Assembly (NCBI GenBank): GCA_026122225.1
Contig: JANEZZ010000523.1
Span: 1-64,000 of the forward strand
Source of the DNA: Heloderma charlesbogerti
Lineage: Eukaryota; Chordata; Lepidosauria; Squamata; Helodermatidae
Direction: 5' to 3'
Length of the DNA: 64,000 nucleotides
In this document: positions 19,657-32,284 of the stretch, one piece after another
How the letters are laid out: each line of letters begins with the position of its first letter
Numbering within the stretch: the stretch's first letter is position 1
Made by a program: the position numbers and the translations under genes
Notes under the pieces: model-generated
The model's database searches: none
What the model was told of the DNA's origin: nothing
What the model saw: only the letters and a program-made list of their open reading frames with translations

Positions 19657-22473
19657 CATGGATCACTGCCTTGTTGTGGCGAAGGGGCTTGCATAACTCA
19701 GTGAAGCCATAAGCTATGCTGTGCAGGGCCACCCAAGATGGACAGGTCATGGCAGAGAGTTCTGACAAAATGTGGTCGACTGGAGAAGGAAATGGCAACC
19801 CACTCCAGTATTCTTGCCAAGAAAACCCCATGGAAGGTATCACAAGGCTAAAAGATATGATGCCGGAAGATGAGCCCCTCAGGTCGGAAGGTGTCCAACA
19901 TACTACTGGGGAAGAGCAGAGGGAATTTCCAAGTAGCGCCAGAAGAGCGAAGCGGCTGGGCCAAAGCCGAAAGGACACTCAGCTGTGGATGTGTCTGGTG
20001 GTGAAAAGAAAGTCTGATGCTGTAAAGAACAATATTGTTTAGGAACCTGGAATGTAAGATCAATGAATCTAGGTAAGCTGGCGGTGGTCAAACATGAGAT
20101 GGCAAGATAGAACATTGACATCTTGGGAATCAGCGAACTAAAATGGACAAGCATGGGCAAATTTAATTCAGGTGACCATTCTATCTACTACTGTGGGCAA
20201 GAATCCCTTAGAAGAAATGGAGTAGCAAAAAGAAATGGAGTAGCATAGTCAACAAAAGGGTGGGAAAAGCAGTACTGGGGTACAATCTCAAAAACGATAG
20301 AATGATCTCAGTACGAATCCAAGGCAAACCATTCAACATCACAGTAATTCAAGTCTATGCCCCAACCACTGAGGCCGAAGAAGCTGAGGTTGATCGGTTC
20401 TATGAAGACCTACAACACCTTCTAGAACTAACACCAAAAAAAGATGTCCTTTTCATCATAGGGGATTGGAATGCCGAAGTAGGAAGTCAAGAAATCACCG
20501 GGATAACAGGCAAGCATGGCCTTGGTGTTCAAAATGAAGCAGGACAAAGGCTAATAGAGTTTTGCCAAGGGAACACGCTGATCATAGCAAACACTCTTTT
20601 CCAACAGCATAAGAGGTGACTCTACACATGGACATCACCAGATGGTCAATATCGAAATCAGTTTGATGATGTCCTTTGCAGCCAAAGATGGAGAAGCTCT
20701 ATAGGGTCAGTAAAAACAAGACCTGGAGCTGAGTGTGGCTCAGATCATGAGATTCTTGTTGCAAAATTTCAGCTGAAATTGAAGAACGTAGGGAAAACCA
20801 CTAAACCATTTAGGTATGACCTAAATCATATCCCTTATGAATATACAGTGGAGCTGAGGAATAGATTTCAGGGATTAGACCTGATAGACAGAGTGCCTGA
20901 GGAACTATGGACGGAGGTCCGTAACATTGTTCAGGAGGCAGCAACTCAATCCATCCCAAAGAAAAAGAAATGCAAGAAAGCCAAGGGACTGTCTGATGAG
21001 GCTTTACAAGTAGCTGAGGAAAGAAGGGAAGCGAAAAGCAAGGGAGAAAGGGGAAGATATAGTCAACTGAATGCAGAGTTCCAGAGAATAGCAAGAAGAG
21101 ACAAGAAGGCCTTCTTAAATGAACAATGCAAAGAAATCGAGGAAAACAATAGAGTGGGAAAGACTAGAGATCTTTTCAAGAAAATTGGAGATCTCAAGGG
21201 AACGTTTTGTGCAAAGACGGGCATGATCAAGGACAAAGAAGGCAGGGACCTAACAGAAGCAGATGAGATTAAGAAGAGGTGGCAAGAATACACAGAAGAA
21301 CTATACAGGAAAGATCTGAATGTCCCTGATAGCCATGATAGTGCGGTCACTGAACTTGAGCCGGACATCCTAGAGAGTGAAGTCAAGTGGGCTTAGGAAG
21401 CATTAGTAACAACAAAGCTAGCGGAGATGACAGTATTCTAGCTGAGCTATTGAAAATCCTAAAAGATGATGCTGTTAAAGTGCTGCACTCAATATGCCAA
21501 CAAATTTGGAACACTCAGCAGTGGCCAGAAGACTGGAAAAGGTCAGTTTACATTCCAATTCCAAAGAAGGGCAATGCCAAAGAGTGTTCAAACTACTGTA
21601 CAATTGCGCTCATTTCACATGCCAGCAAGATTATGCTCAAAATCCTACAAGCTAGGCTTCAGCAGTATGTGAACCGAGAACTACTGGAAGTAAAAGCGGG
21701 GTTTCGAAGAGGCAGAGGAACTAGAGATCAAATCGCCAACATTCGCTGGATCATGGAGAAAGCAAGAGAATTCCTGAAAAACATCTATTTCTGCTTCATT
21801 GGCTACGCTAAAGCCTTTGATTATGTGGATCACAACAAACTGTGGCAAATTCTTGAAAAGATGGGAGTACCAGACCACCTTACCTGTCTCCTGAGAAACC
21901 TGTACGAGGGTCAAGAAGCAACAGTAAGAACTGGACATGGAACAACCGATTGGTTCAAAATTGGGAAAGGAGTACGACAAGGCTGTATATTGTCGCCCTG
22001 CTTATTTAACTTATATGCAGAGTACATCATGAGAAACACCGGGTTGGATGAATCACAGGTCGGAATTAAGATTGCTGGGAGAATTATCAACAACCTCAGA
22101 TACGCAGACGATACCACCCTAATGGCAGAAAGCGAAGAGAATCTAAAGAGCCTCTTGTTGAGGGTGAAAGAGGAGAGTGCAAAAGCTGGTTTGAAACTCA
22201 ACATTACAAAAACTTAGATTATGGCATCTGGCCCCATCACTTCCTGGCATATAGAAGGGGAAGAAATGGAAGCAGTGACAGATTTTACTTTCTTGGGCTC
22301 CAAGATCACTGCAGATGGTGACTGTAGCCATGACATTAAAAGATGCTTGCTCCTTGGGACGAAAGCTATGGCAAACCTAGACAGCATAGCAAGAAGCAGA
22401 GACATCACCTTGCCGACAAAGGTCCGTCTAATCAAAGCTATGGTTTTCCCAGTAGTAACTGAACAACAACAAC
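19657..22473 (+). mobile_element. BovB (RTE) LINE copy D, decayed, 3' internally deleted
   Basis: The element starts at CATGGATCACTGCC, a few bases inside the full 5' end, and runs through leader, endonuclease, linker and RT. Its ORF is broken: a stop follows the leader at 20042, a short duplication of AAAGAAATGGAGTAGCA lies near 20220, a stop follows QQHKR at 20620, the frame shifts at 21390, and a stop follows NITKT at 22217. Intact pieces include GDWNAEVG, YADDT and GVRQGCILSP. At 22459, within the codons for FPVV, sequence jumps straight to TGAACAACAACAAC, so about 400 bases before the tail are missing. An inactive copy. Confidence 0.9.
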
Positions 22474-23380
22474 ACACTCCTTTTATGTCTTTTTAGCTGA
22501 TTCCATTTTTAGCTGGGAGGGGGGACACTCAGAAATGAAGAAAATAGAACAGAAGTATTGTAGGTACACAGAAAACACATTTTTGTGGCAAATCTGGAAA
22601 AATTAATGAAGCTATTTTTATTGTTATTCTCAAAATGCAACTCAAGGATTCACTAGAAAGCAAAATTTGTCTAATACCAGAGTTGTGTAGTTGAGTGCCT
22701 ATCCATTTAGAAGTGAAATGAAGCCACTAATAATAATAACAACAACAACAACAACAATATAATGATGATATTGATGATGTAGTGGTTTCTGTACATTCAG
22801 GTGATTCCATAGATATGAAGAAATATAAGCCTGTAAAGTTAAAAACAACAAGTAACCCCCCGCCCACGCCCAGCTCCGTGAGCTTCCAGGATCTGTGAGC
22901 TTCCAGGAATGATGGAATACTGATGGCATAGAGGTAAGAAAATATAATATAATTGACTGACTTGTAATCGTAAAACAACAACTATTTTTAAAAAGAGATA
23001 AGAAAATGCTAGGGTTTTCAAATGATAACACATAACCCTATCTAGATAACACATAAAAAGATAACACATAACACATAACTCTATCACATGCCTTCTTAAA
23101 CCCATTATGTGGAAAGACTTAACCCATGGACCACCACTGATTTGTTGGTTCTGCAACAGATTGATTAACTGTCCCCTGTCTAACCTCATGTTCCATTCTT
23201 TTTTTTATTCTACCTGCAGGAATGTCTTGTCCCACATGAGCCCTGTTCTTTGAGAGGGACCAATCTACACAGCCAAATTAATGTGGAGGGAGAGCACATC
23301 AGGGTTGTTAGTAACAGATGATGCTGTCACCAAAAGGCACATTTTTGGAAATGTGTTTTAGTGCGTTGTTTTCCTTAAAG
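22474..23380. other. Intergenic stretch with trinucleotide repeat
   Basis: No gene recognised. A TAA/ACA microsatellite lies at 22726-22757. Short CATAACACATAA-like repeats lie at 23030-23080. Confidence 0.5.
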
Positions 23381-23628
23381 AGCCAGTGTGGTGTAGTGGC
23401 AAGAGTGTTGGACTAGGAGCTGGGAGATCCGGGTTCTAGTCCCCACTCGGCCATGGAAACTCACTGGGTGACTTTGGGTCAGTCACACACTCTCAGCCCA
23501 ACCTACCACACAGGGATGTTGTTGTGAGGATTAAATGGAGAGGAGGAGGATAATGCAAGCTGCCTTGGGTTCCTTGCAAGAGGAAAAAAGGCGGGATAGA
23601 AATGCAATAAATAAATAAATAAATAAAC
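23381..23628 (+). mobile_element. tRNA-derived SINE with L2-like tail
   Basis: The 5' head has an A-box-like TAGTGGCAAGAG and a B-box-like GGTTCTAGTCC, the split polymerase III promoter of a tRNA-derived SINE. A unique body follows (ACTCGGCCATGGAAACTCAC, CAACCTACCACACAGGG). The 3' end GGCGGGATAGAAATGCAATAAATAAATA matches L2 3' ends. A second copy is on the minus strand at 31203-31437. This is a common squamate SINE. I leave the family name open. Confidence 0.85.
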
Positions 23629-23841
23629 ACGGCTGTGCAGTGGTTCCACTGTAGTGTGCCCGGTCTGCCCACATTAAATCCTGGGCATGACCTGGCAGTG
23701 ACGGGGTCAAGAAGTGGCCCACCCAGAGTGCTTTTGGACACAGGCTTCTTTTCCCACTTAGCAGTACTGTCTCATTCATTCAGAACAGCAGAGTAGCTTG
23801 CTTTCCCCATTAACAATAGTAGTCTCTGTGTGTGATTTTCC

Positions 23842-23844
23842 TGT

Positions 23845-23900
<56 letters not shown>

Positions 23901-23920
23901 GGGGAGGGGGAGGAAGAGGA
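23842..23920. repeat. (TG)n(AG)n compound microsatellite
   Basis: An uninterrupted TG run of about 27 bases passes into an AG run of about 30, then into a G-rich purine stretch. Confidence 0.9.
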
Positions 23921-24639
23921 GGCTTTCCCACTGAAATAAGAGTATGGGGCCCAAACCCAAGAACAGCAGCAGCCTCGCCCTCTCTGAGGGTTCCCTTTAA
24001 CCTCTCCAGAAGGAAGCTGGACGCAGCCGCTGCTGCCTCTCTGCCTGTGCATATTCATAACAAAGCCAGGAGGCTTGGGTGGCTGCCAAGTGGGGAAGTG
24101 GAGGTAGCAGTAGTAGCTGGCGGCAGCTCCAAAGCTCTCCATGCAGGACCTACCGAGGTGGTGTGCTGAGGTTCCACCTAGGCAGGCACCTCCTGTCTGC
24201 CCGCCCATCCGTCTGCCCCTGGGCTTCACTATCGCCACTTCACAGTGGACGCAAGGGACGAGGTGTGGGGTAAACTGCCAGACATTATTCATCTCTCCCA
24301 TTAAACTTCCCTGAGCAGGGGAGCATGGACTGGCACAGGGAACAAGCCTCTCTCATTCACTGAGCAGCATCTCTGCAGTTGAAGGTGTTCACTTCTACTA
24401 GCGGGACTCTGCCCAACCCCAAAGTAAGGTGGTTTAAAGTGCTCTTGTGTGACATGTGAAAGCGGGTTTTCAGGTAGTGTATACTATGCTTTTTTTGCTT
24501 CATGTGACGCTGATGGACCAAAGCCAATTTCATGACAATCCAGGATAAAACCAGAAATGCTTATGAACGCATTTCCATGGCCCTGGAAAGGTCTATCATT
24601 GGGTTTCTTTTCTTACATGGCTTGAGAACTTGTGAGGCT

Positions 24640-24935
24640 TGGGAGTAGGGTTTTCTCACTGATGGCGCTGCAACTTTAGAGCCAGCTACCCAGGAAGAAA
24701 GGTCAGGCCTCCTCAGTGATGGAATTTAGATGCAAGATGGACACTTCTTGATTCTTCCAGTCATTTAAAACTGTTGTGTAGGTATTTTAGCTGTTATCCT
24801 TACTAATATTTTATCTAGTGTTGGTTATTTTAAATCCTGTTAAGTTCTTTAACTGTCTCCTATGGGTTGTACATCACCTTGAGTGCCCTTCTGGCAGAAA
24901 GATAATTAATTTTTGAAAATAAATACAAATTTCTC
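24640..24935 (+). mobile_element. L2 LINE 3' remnant
   Basis: The first part resembles the L2 C-terminal coding end (GGCCTCCTCAGTGATGGAAT region). It is followed by the typical 3' UTR with TGTACATCACCTTGAGTGCCC and an A-rich AAAATAAATAC tail. Decayed. Confidence 0.5.
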
Positions 24936-25449
24936 TAAAGCACATGTATTATTCACATACTTGAAATGAATACTAGATCAGATATAAACATGTAGCGTAT
25001 AAACCGACTGTATAAAGTTAACACAGACCACATAAGTAGAAAACCCTGGATAATAAGCCTACATAAAACCATCTCTGAATTCATGCGGTCATATCCTTGT
25101 ACAAGGTGTCTTTGCCTTTTGAGAAGTAAGGCAGCTATCAGCCCTGATTGTGTCTGGTGTTCCCAGTGGAATACTGCTCTAACTTTAACTTTCACATAAT
25201 AAACTAAAACACTAGAGTCCTGTAATTCAGTCAGTGCAGCAAGCAGGTCAATTGCGTTATTCAATCTAGTATTATTTTAACCTGACATGCTTCTGAACAT
25301 GCATGCTTTAGGTTCATTTGAAAACTCCCAGTCTCCTCCCATTTTACTTTGTTCCAGCAGGTTTTTAACCCACAGGTGGGTGGGTTAGTTCAAGAGGAAT
25401 GTTGTAATTTCAGTAGTCACTGAAAAATTAAATATTCAAATGCAGTCAA
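24936..25449. other. GRM1 upstream flank, no recognised repeat
   Basis: No known repeat or coding sequence is seen. This stretch and the octamer cluster after it lie just upstream of the CpG-rich block, so cis-regulatory content is plausible but not shown. Confidence 0.4.
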
Positions 25450-25487
25450 ATGCAAATGCAAATCTTCAGCAGGAAGCAAATTTGCAT
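25450..25487. promoter_or_regulatory. Cluster of three POU octamer motifs
   Basis: Perfect octamers occur at 25450-25457 (ATGCAAAT), 25456-25463 (ATGCAAAT, overlapping by two) and 25480-25487 (ATTTGCAT, the reverse complement). POU-domain factors of the Oct/Brn classes bind such sites. The cluster is about 350 bases upstream of the CpG-rich block. Function is inferred. Confidence 0.45.
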
Positions 25488-25802
25488 GTCTGTGTCTATA
25501 CCTTTGAAACCAGCCCCCCCCCCTCTTTCTCACAAACTCTGTCTGTTCCCCATATATGCATATTTGACTGGGAAGTAAAGAATTTCTGGCACTGAGACAC
25601 AGATAAAACCAAGCCCTTCCCCCGTCTGGAGATACGTACATACATATTCTTGATTACCAGACATGAGCTGGAAAAACTGAGAGAAAAGCAGGGTGGGAAG
25701 AAGGGGGAGAGAATGACTGATCTTTATGTGTGAGATAACAGAGGAGCCTTGAATGACCTGTTCTCTCTCTTAATCTCCCCCCCCCCCACCTTCTCTGCTT
25801 CA

Positions 25803-26740
25803 TGCGGTAAAACAACGTTGAAGAAAGAGGGCAGTCGCGTACAGCCCATCTCCATCCATCTGCCTGTAGTACCAGACGGTGGCAAAGAGAAATGTGAACA
25901 GGAGAACTGGCAATGAACGCTTCGATGCAAGGAAGGAGCCGACCGTCTCGCGGATGCGGATTCAGGTAGGTCTTTGAAGTTTGATCTTCCCAAAGGACCA
26001 GCAGTAACGCTGCAGGCGAAAGAGCCAAACGGCAGACATTCCCGCGGCTGCCCGTTTCAGACGTATCTGACTGAGCGGTTTGAGACACCTCGCTGTACCC
26101 TGCATGGGTGTGCGTGCGCAGGGAGAACTGGCAATCGGTCCTCTCCTCAGAGTACCATCCCTCTGCCCCTTTCATCTTCCTCCTCCCCAAACCTCAGTGT
26201 CAGCTCCCGGATTCCTGTCCGTCGGGGGTGGAGGGGAGATAGAGAGAGACGGAGGGAGATTGAAGGGACGGGGAGCCATTTGAAATCTGCCTTGCGATAG
26301 CGAAATGCATCACCATCGGTTGATTTTAGGGGCATTCAAAGCCTGTCAGAAAGGATGGGGAGGAGAAACTGCTACAACTGGAATCCTCTGTATGTATTTG
26401 TGCGTGTTTTCGGGGATTGGCGGGAGGCTCGCGAAAGGCGTCTGTGTGCGTGCGTCTGTGTGTGTCTGTGTAAGACAAAAGCAGCGAGTGCAAGAAGTTT
26501 TTAGGGCAAAGAGCTTCGCATCACCCCGGAATCGCTGTTTCAGGGAACGGAGGAACTCGTCGGAAACCAGGGTGGCGTGGTCGCTGTCCAGGGTCCTGAA
26601 AGCCAAAAACATCCCAGCCCAAGCAACAGGGAAGCCGAGGCAGCCTAGCTGGGCGAAACGTCCCTTTCCCGTCAGCAATTAACTCCAACCAGCGGCCGAT
26701 CGCCTTTGAAATCGCATTAAACTACTTAAACTCTAGCCGC
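25803..26740 (+). promoter_or_regulatory. CpG-rich block, probable GRM1 promoter and 5' leader
   Basis: CpG dinucleotides are frequent here (for example the CCGACCGTCTCGCGGATGCGG region and GGGAGGCTCGCGAAAGGCG) and rare on either side. It lies 0.9-1.8 kb upstream of the exon with the GRM1 start codon and carries the RE1-like site. A consensus-like splice donor, ATTCAG/GTAGGT, lies at 25965/25966 and could end a non-coding first exon. The transcription start cannot be fixed from sequence. Open frames here are probably non-coding. Confidence 0.55.
26580..26600 (-). promoter_or_regulatory. RE1/NRSE-like silencer site
   Basis: On the minus strand the site has the left half TTCAGGACC and right half GGACAGCGAC separated by two bases, the canonical RE1 spacing. 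Against the consensus halves TTCAGCACC and GGACAGCGCC there is one mismatch each. REST/NRSF binds such sites and silences neuronal genes outside neurons. Its place in the CpG-rich block upstream of a neuronal glutamate receptor gene strongly supports function. Confidence 0.75.
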
Positions 26741-26821
26741 CTGGCTTGCCACCTCTTTCCTGCCCAAAGTCTGCATGAAAAGCAAGCAGTGCCAGAGAAG
26801 CACATCAGGACTTTGCCTGCG

Positions 26822-26835
26822 GTTGCCTTAGTAAC
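26822..26835. promoter_or_regulatory. X-box (RFX) site
   Basis: GTTGCCTTAGTAAC fits the RFX consensus GTNRCC, 0-3 bases, RGYAAC exactly, with a 2-base spacer. It lies 222 bases downstream of the RE1-like site. RFX factors act in brain and ciliated cells, and an X-box together with an NRSE has been described in mammalian GRM1 transcription control (from memory). Confidence 0.65.
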
Positions 26836-27594
26836 TAAAATGTATTTCCCACGGCTTGCATAGTTGTGTCTCTTGTCGAACTACAGCTTTCCCTTTCAAA
26901 CAGCAAAGATTAATCTAACCGGGAAAGGCTGTATCTTGTTTAGGTTAAACAAAAAACAGAAAACGTCTTGACCTTTAAATGACATTTTATTTTTTTCTGA
27001 GGATTTCACCCTCTCTCTTTTTCAAGATGTTTGAAACCAGGATAGCTTTCTGATCTTTAACAGGAGAATTAAGTTGCTGTTTCTGTAATAATAATATCTG
27101 ATTAAACAACCGTTGGCTGTTCTAAAACTTGTAACACCGCCCCCCCCCCCCCGCCACCAGTTTCAGATTGCAGGTAACAACGACTTGTCATAGTACATAA
27201 ATGATGGACTAAAGGATGCACATGCAGGTGGCTGGGTATGAATGAATTTATCTAGTCACACACACAGGTCAGCTTCTGAATGTATCAGTCATTTTACAAG
27301 ATGTGCATTTATGTATCCAACGGATGCATTCACCATTTCATATTATAGATCTCTATGTGCAATGTGTCCATATCAGTGGAAGTACAGCAATGTCTTGCCA
27401 CTCTCTCTCCACTATCTTTCCTTGAGATTTGCATTTGAGAGTGACCTGCCATCTGGAGCCAATTGATTTGGTGCCTACTAATATTCCAGACAGGTGGAGA
27501 GAGATGCTTATAAAGAATGCGACCTTTATGGAGCTCTGCTGTGACATACTTTTAGCTGATTGATGTGTTCTGTTCTTTCTTCCTATGTCAACAG
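26836..27594 (+). other. Probable intron or leader upstream of the GRM1 start exon
   Basis: The stretch contains a poly-C run near 27139-27152 and a possible alternative donor CAG/GTAACA at 27173/27174. It ends in a good splice acceptor: a pyrimidine-rich TGTTCTTTCTTCCTATGTCAACAG with CTGAT branch-like sequence near 27555. No coding sequence is recognised. Confidence 0.5.
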
Positions 27595-28498
<904 letters not shown>

Positions 28499-28499
28499 T

Positions 28500-30714
28500 A
28501 ATCAAAACGCAGTTCATAATATTGATTGCTTCTGTAGGGATGTTCATGTACAAAGCATTTTGCAGTCTTGATCTAACTTTAACTCTAACAGATTGGTAAT
28601 GTTAATCCCCATTTTGAGCAAATGGAGGCCAAGAAATAGTGATTAGATATCTGAGTCTATGACTATGTAGGAACTAAATGTACATCTCTAACTCTGTGCC
28701 ATTTGACTGTACTAGAGGTATATGACACTTATGGTCTCTATTCCTCATTTTGCTTTGACCAATCTTTCTCTTATGACCATGGGCAGGATCCTACAAATCT
28801 TCCTAAGTTATGATGAACTGAGTTAAACAGATGTATACAATAGATTCGTTTTGTCTCTTTTCCCATGAATTTTAGCTGTTAGGCCATTAATTGTATAAAC
28901 TTTTAACTTTAGAAGGAACAGAAGAGGCATTTTATTATTATTAGTAGTAGTAGTAATGCTTCCTTGGGGACATTGATCTCCATGTCAGGGGGACAAGCCA
29001 CTGATGGTTTTCTTTTTCTTTTTGTTTAGCCATTAACCTTTCTCATGGATAATAAAGTGAAACTATACTTCCCAAAGATTAAGCACAATAAGATGAGAGT
29101 ACCTAGTACAAACTATTACCTAACGGTTCTTTTGAATCCATGTTGTTGAGATAGAAATATTATGTATATAAATAAGTTGAAGATCTAAGTTTATACTGAA
29201 AGCAGAAACACACACACACGTCTGACAAAACTAGTACTATTATATTTTGCTTAAACCAACCTTTTCTCCTCCTCTCCCTTATAGAGCCTGAATAATTCCA
29301 AATTCAAGCAGTCTTTCATTTCTAATTAAATTGGTAGCAGATGTGGAAATCTATGGGCAAAGTTAATAATGGCATAGACAAATCATTCTCACAGGAAAAA
29401 GTGCCAGTTCAGTAATGAAGTTTATAGATTTTCGATGAGGCAAGTCCTACAGTCTTGCCTTGGAGGGAGAAAAAAACAATTCTGCCTCTAATGTCAATTG
29501 CGTTTTTGCTCCAGTGAAGACCAAGGTTGCTGTTGCTTTTTTAAAAAAAGAAAAGAACATTGACCCCAGGAAATTCATACTGTGTGGAGAGTACTGGGCT
29601 GCAAAGATGAGTGCCAAAAATATTGCTCTTACATATTTCATAGACTTAAATGATATGAGGAAAGATCTCTGTTTTTGTACAAGTATAGAGCAGGACTAAA
29701 AGTCACAATAGGTTGGTGCTTTGTGAATTACCAGACAATCTTACTTTCTAGTGACTACAATCAAGAAGTTTAATCCACTCTGGGGGAAAGGGGTTGTTTT
29801 AAATGGGAAGCATTATTTTTTAGTGGATCACAATGAACAAGATACAAAATAATTACAGTTGTCTGTAAGGGAAAATGTCTTACTGTGATGTCCGTCTGGT
29901 CAAGATGATGATCACTGTCGCTTTACTTGTAAAATTTGAGATTGGTTTTGCAACACTTTACTTGGAATGTCCTTTTATACAAAGGTTTACAATGTCCTTT
30001 TATCATAACGAGCAGGGGTTTGCATGACCTTTTGGTATCCAAATTGCAGCTGGATGGAACAAATTACAAGTACAGGCTAGCTTCATGAGATAAGGAAGCC
30101 TTCAATTGGAGTCATGGGTGATTTGGTTTAGGGTGGTGTTAGCCATTTAAAGTGTGGGATAGTCTATTTTTGAAACATGCTAGAACAGGGAATAATTATT
30201 AGAGCAGTTCATTTTGTGACAAACTAGGGATGAAAAAAAAATAACAACAATCTGCTCCAATTGTTGCATACTCCTGACCTTGAATTACAAAACTGCTTGT
30301 AGATATAGACAGATCTTTTGCCAAGTGAAGATTATGACTATTCTTTATTTATGACATATGTTACTCCCTCTCAAAGGTGAATTGTGTAAACAAATCATAC
30401 TGACACATGTGTTTTAAAATGAATGTATGCTTTATAGTCCAAGGATATGAGGCTTCCACTAGTCATTCCCTATCCTACTAGGAAATGTCTTCAGTTAACT
30501 GTCTTTTAAAATGAAAATAGTCCTTAGTTAACAAGAAGTACTTTACAAGCACACATACAACATCCATTATGATCCTTTTGGGATTTCTTGCTCAATTCCA
30601 CTTTACAACATGCTGGCTTCTCAGGTTGCACCCTCACAACATTTCACAGATATAATTGCTGTGTGAATTTTTGTTCATACACAACATTTTTTTACAAATA
30701 TAACATGTGCAGCC
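28500..30714. other. Intronic stretch without recognised repeats
   Basis: Mostly unique AT-rich DNA with a short (CA)n near 29209 and a TTA/TAG repeat near 28933-28955. No transposon or exon is recognised. Its relative freedom from repeats next to the exon is compatible with regulatory content, which I cannot show. Confidence 0.45.
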
Positions 30715-30790
30715 TGATGCATATTTACTTGGAAGTAAATCCACTGAGTTCAGTGAGACGTCTACGAACTGTGCCTAGGACTGCAAACTT
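30715..30790. repeat. Short dispersed 'TTACTTGGAAGTAAAT...' motif
   Basis: Contains CATATTTACTTGGAAGTAA, ACTGAGTTCAGTGAGA and CCTAGGACTGCAA in order. Related strings recur near 2887-2945, 33140-33225, 47385-47560, 49980-50050, 51391-51480, 58600-58790 and 59413-59560, so they form a dispersed short repeat family. Confidence 0.5.
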
Positions 30791-30920
30791 AGCTAAACCC
30801 AATTAAGTTACAATTCTTGTGTATGTAAGCATTAGATTCTTTGGGATCTCCACTCTCCAAAAGATTATGACACCCCTTTCTGTAAAGTATATAGAACAAG
30901 ATCCAAATAATTACTGTCCT

Positions 30921-30948
30921 GGAGGAGGAGGAGGAGGAGGAGGAGGAA
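30921..30948. repeat. (GGA)n microsatellite
   Basis: About nine GGA triplets. Confidence 0.85.
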
Positions 30949-31202
30949 AAATACCTCTGGAGCTAACTAGAATGGATTTATCTGCCTTCAGTTTGAAATC
31001 ACATGGATTCTCTTGTTTATACACTATACAAGCATCAGTAAAAGATGACAATCATCTCCATTTCCCAGAAAGGAGATATTCTTACTTCCCCACACTTTTG
31101 CTCTGCAGGCAGCCCATTGGTCAGGGGACAAGGAAGGGGCATTAATATGCCACTCATGGCACATTCAGAAACAACGTTGGGTCAAGCCAGGTGTTTATAT
31201 AT

Positions 31203-31437
31203 TTTTTTATTATTACATTTATATCCCACCTTTTATCCTCTTGCAAGGAACCCAGGGTGGCTTACATTAGCCTCCTCCTCCTCTTCATATTATCCTCACA
31301 ACAACCCTGTGAGGTAGGTTGGGCTGAGAGTGTGTGACTGGCCCAAAGTCACCCAGTGAGCTTCCATGGCCGAGTGGGGACTAGAACCCGGATTTCCCAA
31401 GTCCCAGTCCAGCACTCTAAACACTACACCACACTGT
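31203..31437 (-). mobile_element. tRNA-derived SINE with L2-like tail
   Basis: Minus-strand copy of the SINE at 23381. The tRNA-like head lies at the right end (reverse complement of the ACACTACACCACACTG region and GGACTAGAACCCGG). The L2-like tail lies at the left as TATTACATTTATATCCCACC. It abuts the L2 3' end that follows. Confidence 0.85.
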
Positions 31438-31444
31438 CTCTCTG

Positions 31445-31870
31445 TCTCAAATGATTTATTACATTTCTATACTGCCCATTAGCCAAACTTCTCTGGGCGG
31501 TTTGCAAGACAAAGCTCAAAACCATAAAATACAATAACACAGTAAAATGTAATATAAAAATAAGTTTAAATGGAGTAAAGCCAAAGTAGTAACCAGCATG
31601 AAAGCCAGCAGCCATGCAACAATCTAAAAACGCACAAACACTTTTTTTTATACTGAAGGGCTGAAAAGCCTGAGAAATAAAAAGATCTTCACTTGGTGCC
31701 AAAAAGACCACAATGTAGGCACCAGGTGAGCCTCTCTTGGGAGCTCATTCCACAACCAGGGTGACACCACTGAAAAGGCCCTCTCCTTAGTAGCTACCTG
31801 CTTCACCTCATATGGCGTGGCACCTGGTCTTTACCTGGCATGGAATAGATATGATGCAGAAGATCCATAA
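31445..31870 (-). mobile_element. L2 LINE 3' end
   Basis: Read on the minus strand it encodes the L2 C-terminal region (GGAGAGGGCCTTTTCAGTGG, read as RAFSV), followed by a 3' UTR and the terminal segment GAAGTTTGGCTAATGGGCAG, TATAGAAATGTAATAAAT. 5'-truncated. Confidence 0.75.
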
Positions 31871-32284
31871 TTGGCTCTCCTACAGGTTTTTTGGTAAAGT
31901 TAAAAGCAGCTGTGTCTGTGGGGGGGGGTCAGAACCCCTTTCCTAATCTAAACCCTTACCACAAGCTTCTATTTGCCCTGTAGGGAAAAATATACAGGTA
32001 CACTACAGATGTCTGTGTTTTCCTCCTATGGGCAAATAACAGCTTTGGGTGCCAATCTAGATTGGGAAAATGGCACGAAAGAAAGGGTCACTCAACCACA
32101 TCTCCGTGGCTGCAGCCCCGATCTGATTTGGGGGCACCCCTGCAGCTACTTTTAAAATAGTGGGAGCTCACAGATCTCTTACATCTCTGTAAGTGCACCC
32201 TCAGTGTATAATTCTTTGGATAATACAGAGTGCATTATTATTTCAAGCTTTATCTCTTTTGGAAAAAAAAAAGTTCAGTCTACA

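Noticed and set aside
25654..26682. Frames of 108-178 residues in the CpG-rich block upstream of GRM1
   Set aside because: CpG- and GC-rich DNA is poor in stops. No frame resembles a protein, and the region is better read as promoter and leader.
27508..27516. TTATAAAGA as an alternative TATA box close to the GRM1 start exon
   Set aside because: It lies within probable intron, 80 bases before a good acceptor, and has no supporting initiator. AT-rich DNA gives such strings by chance.
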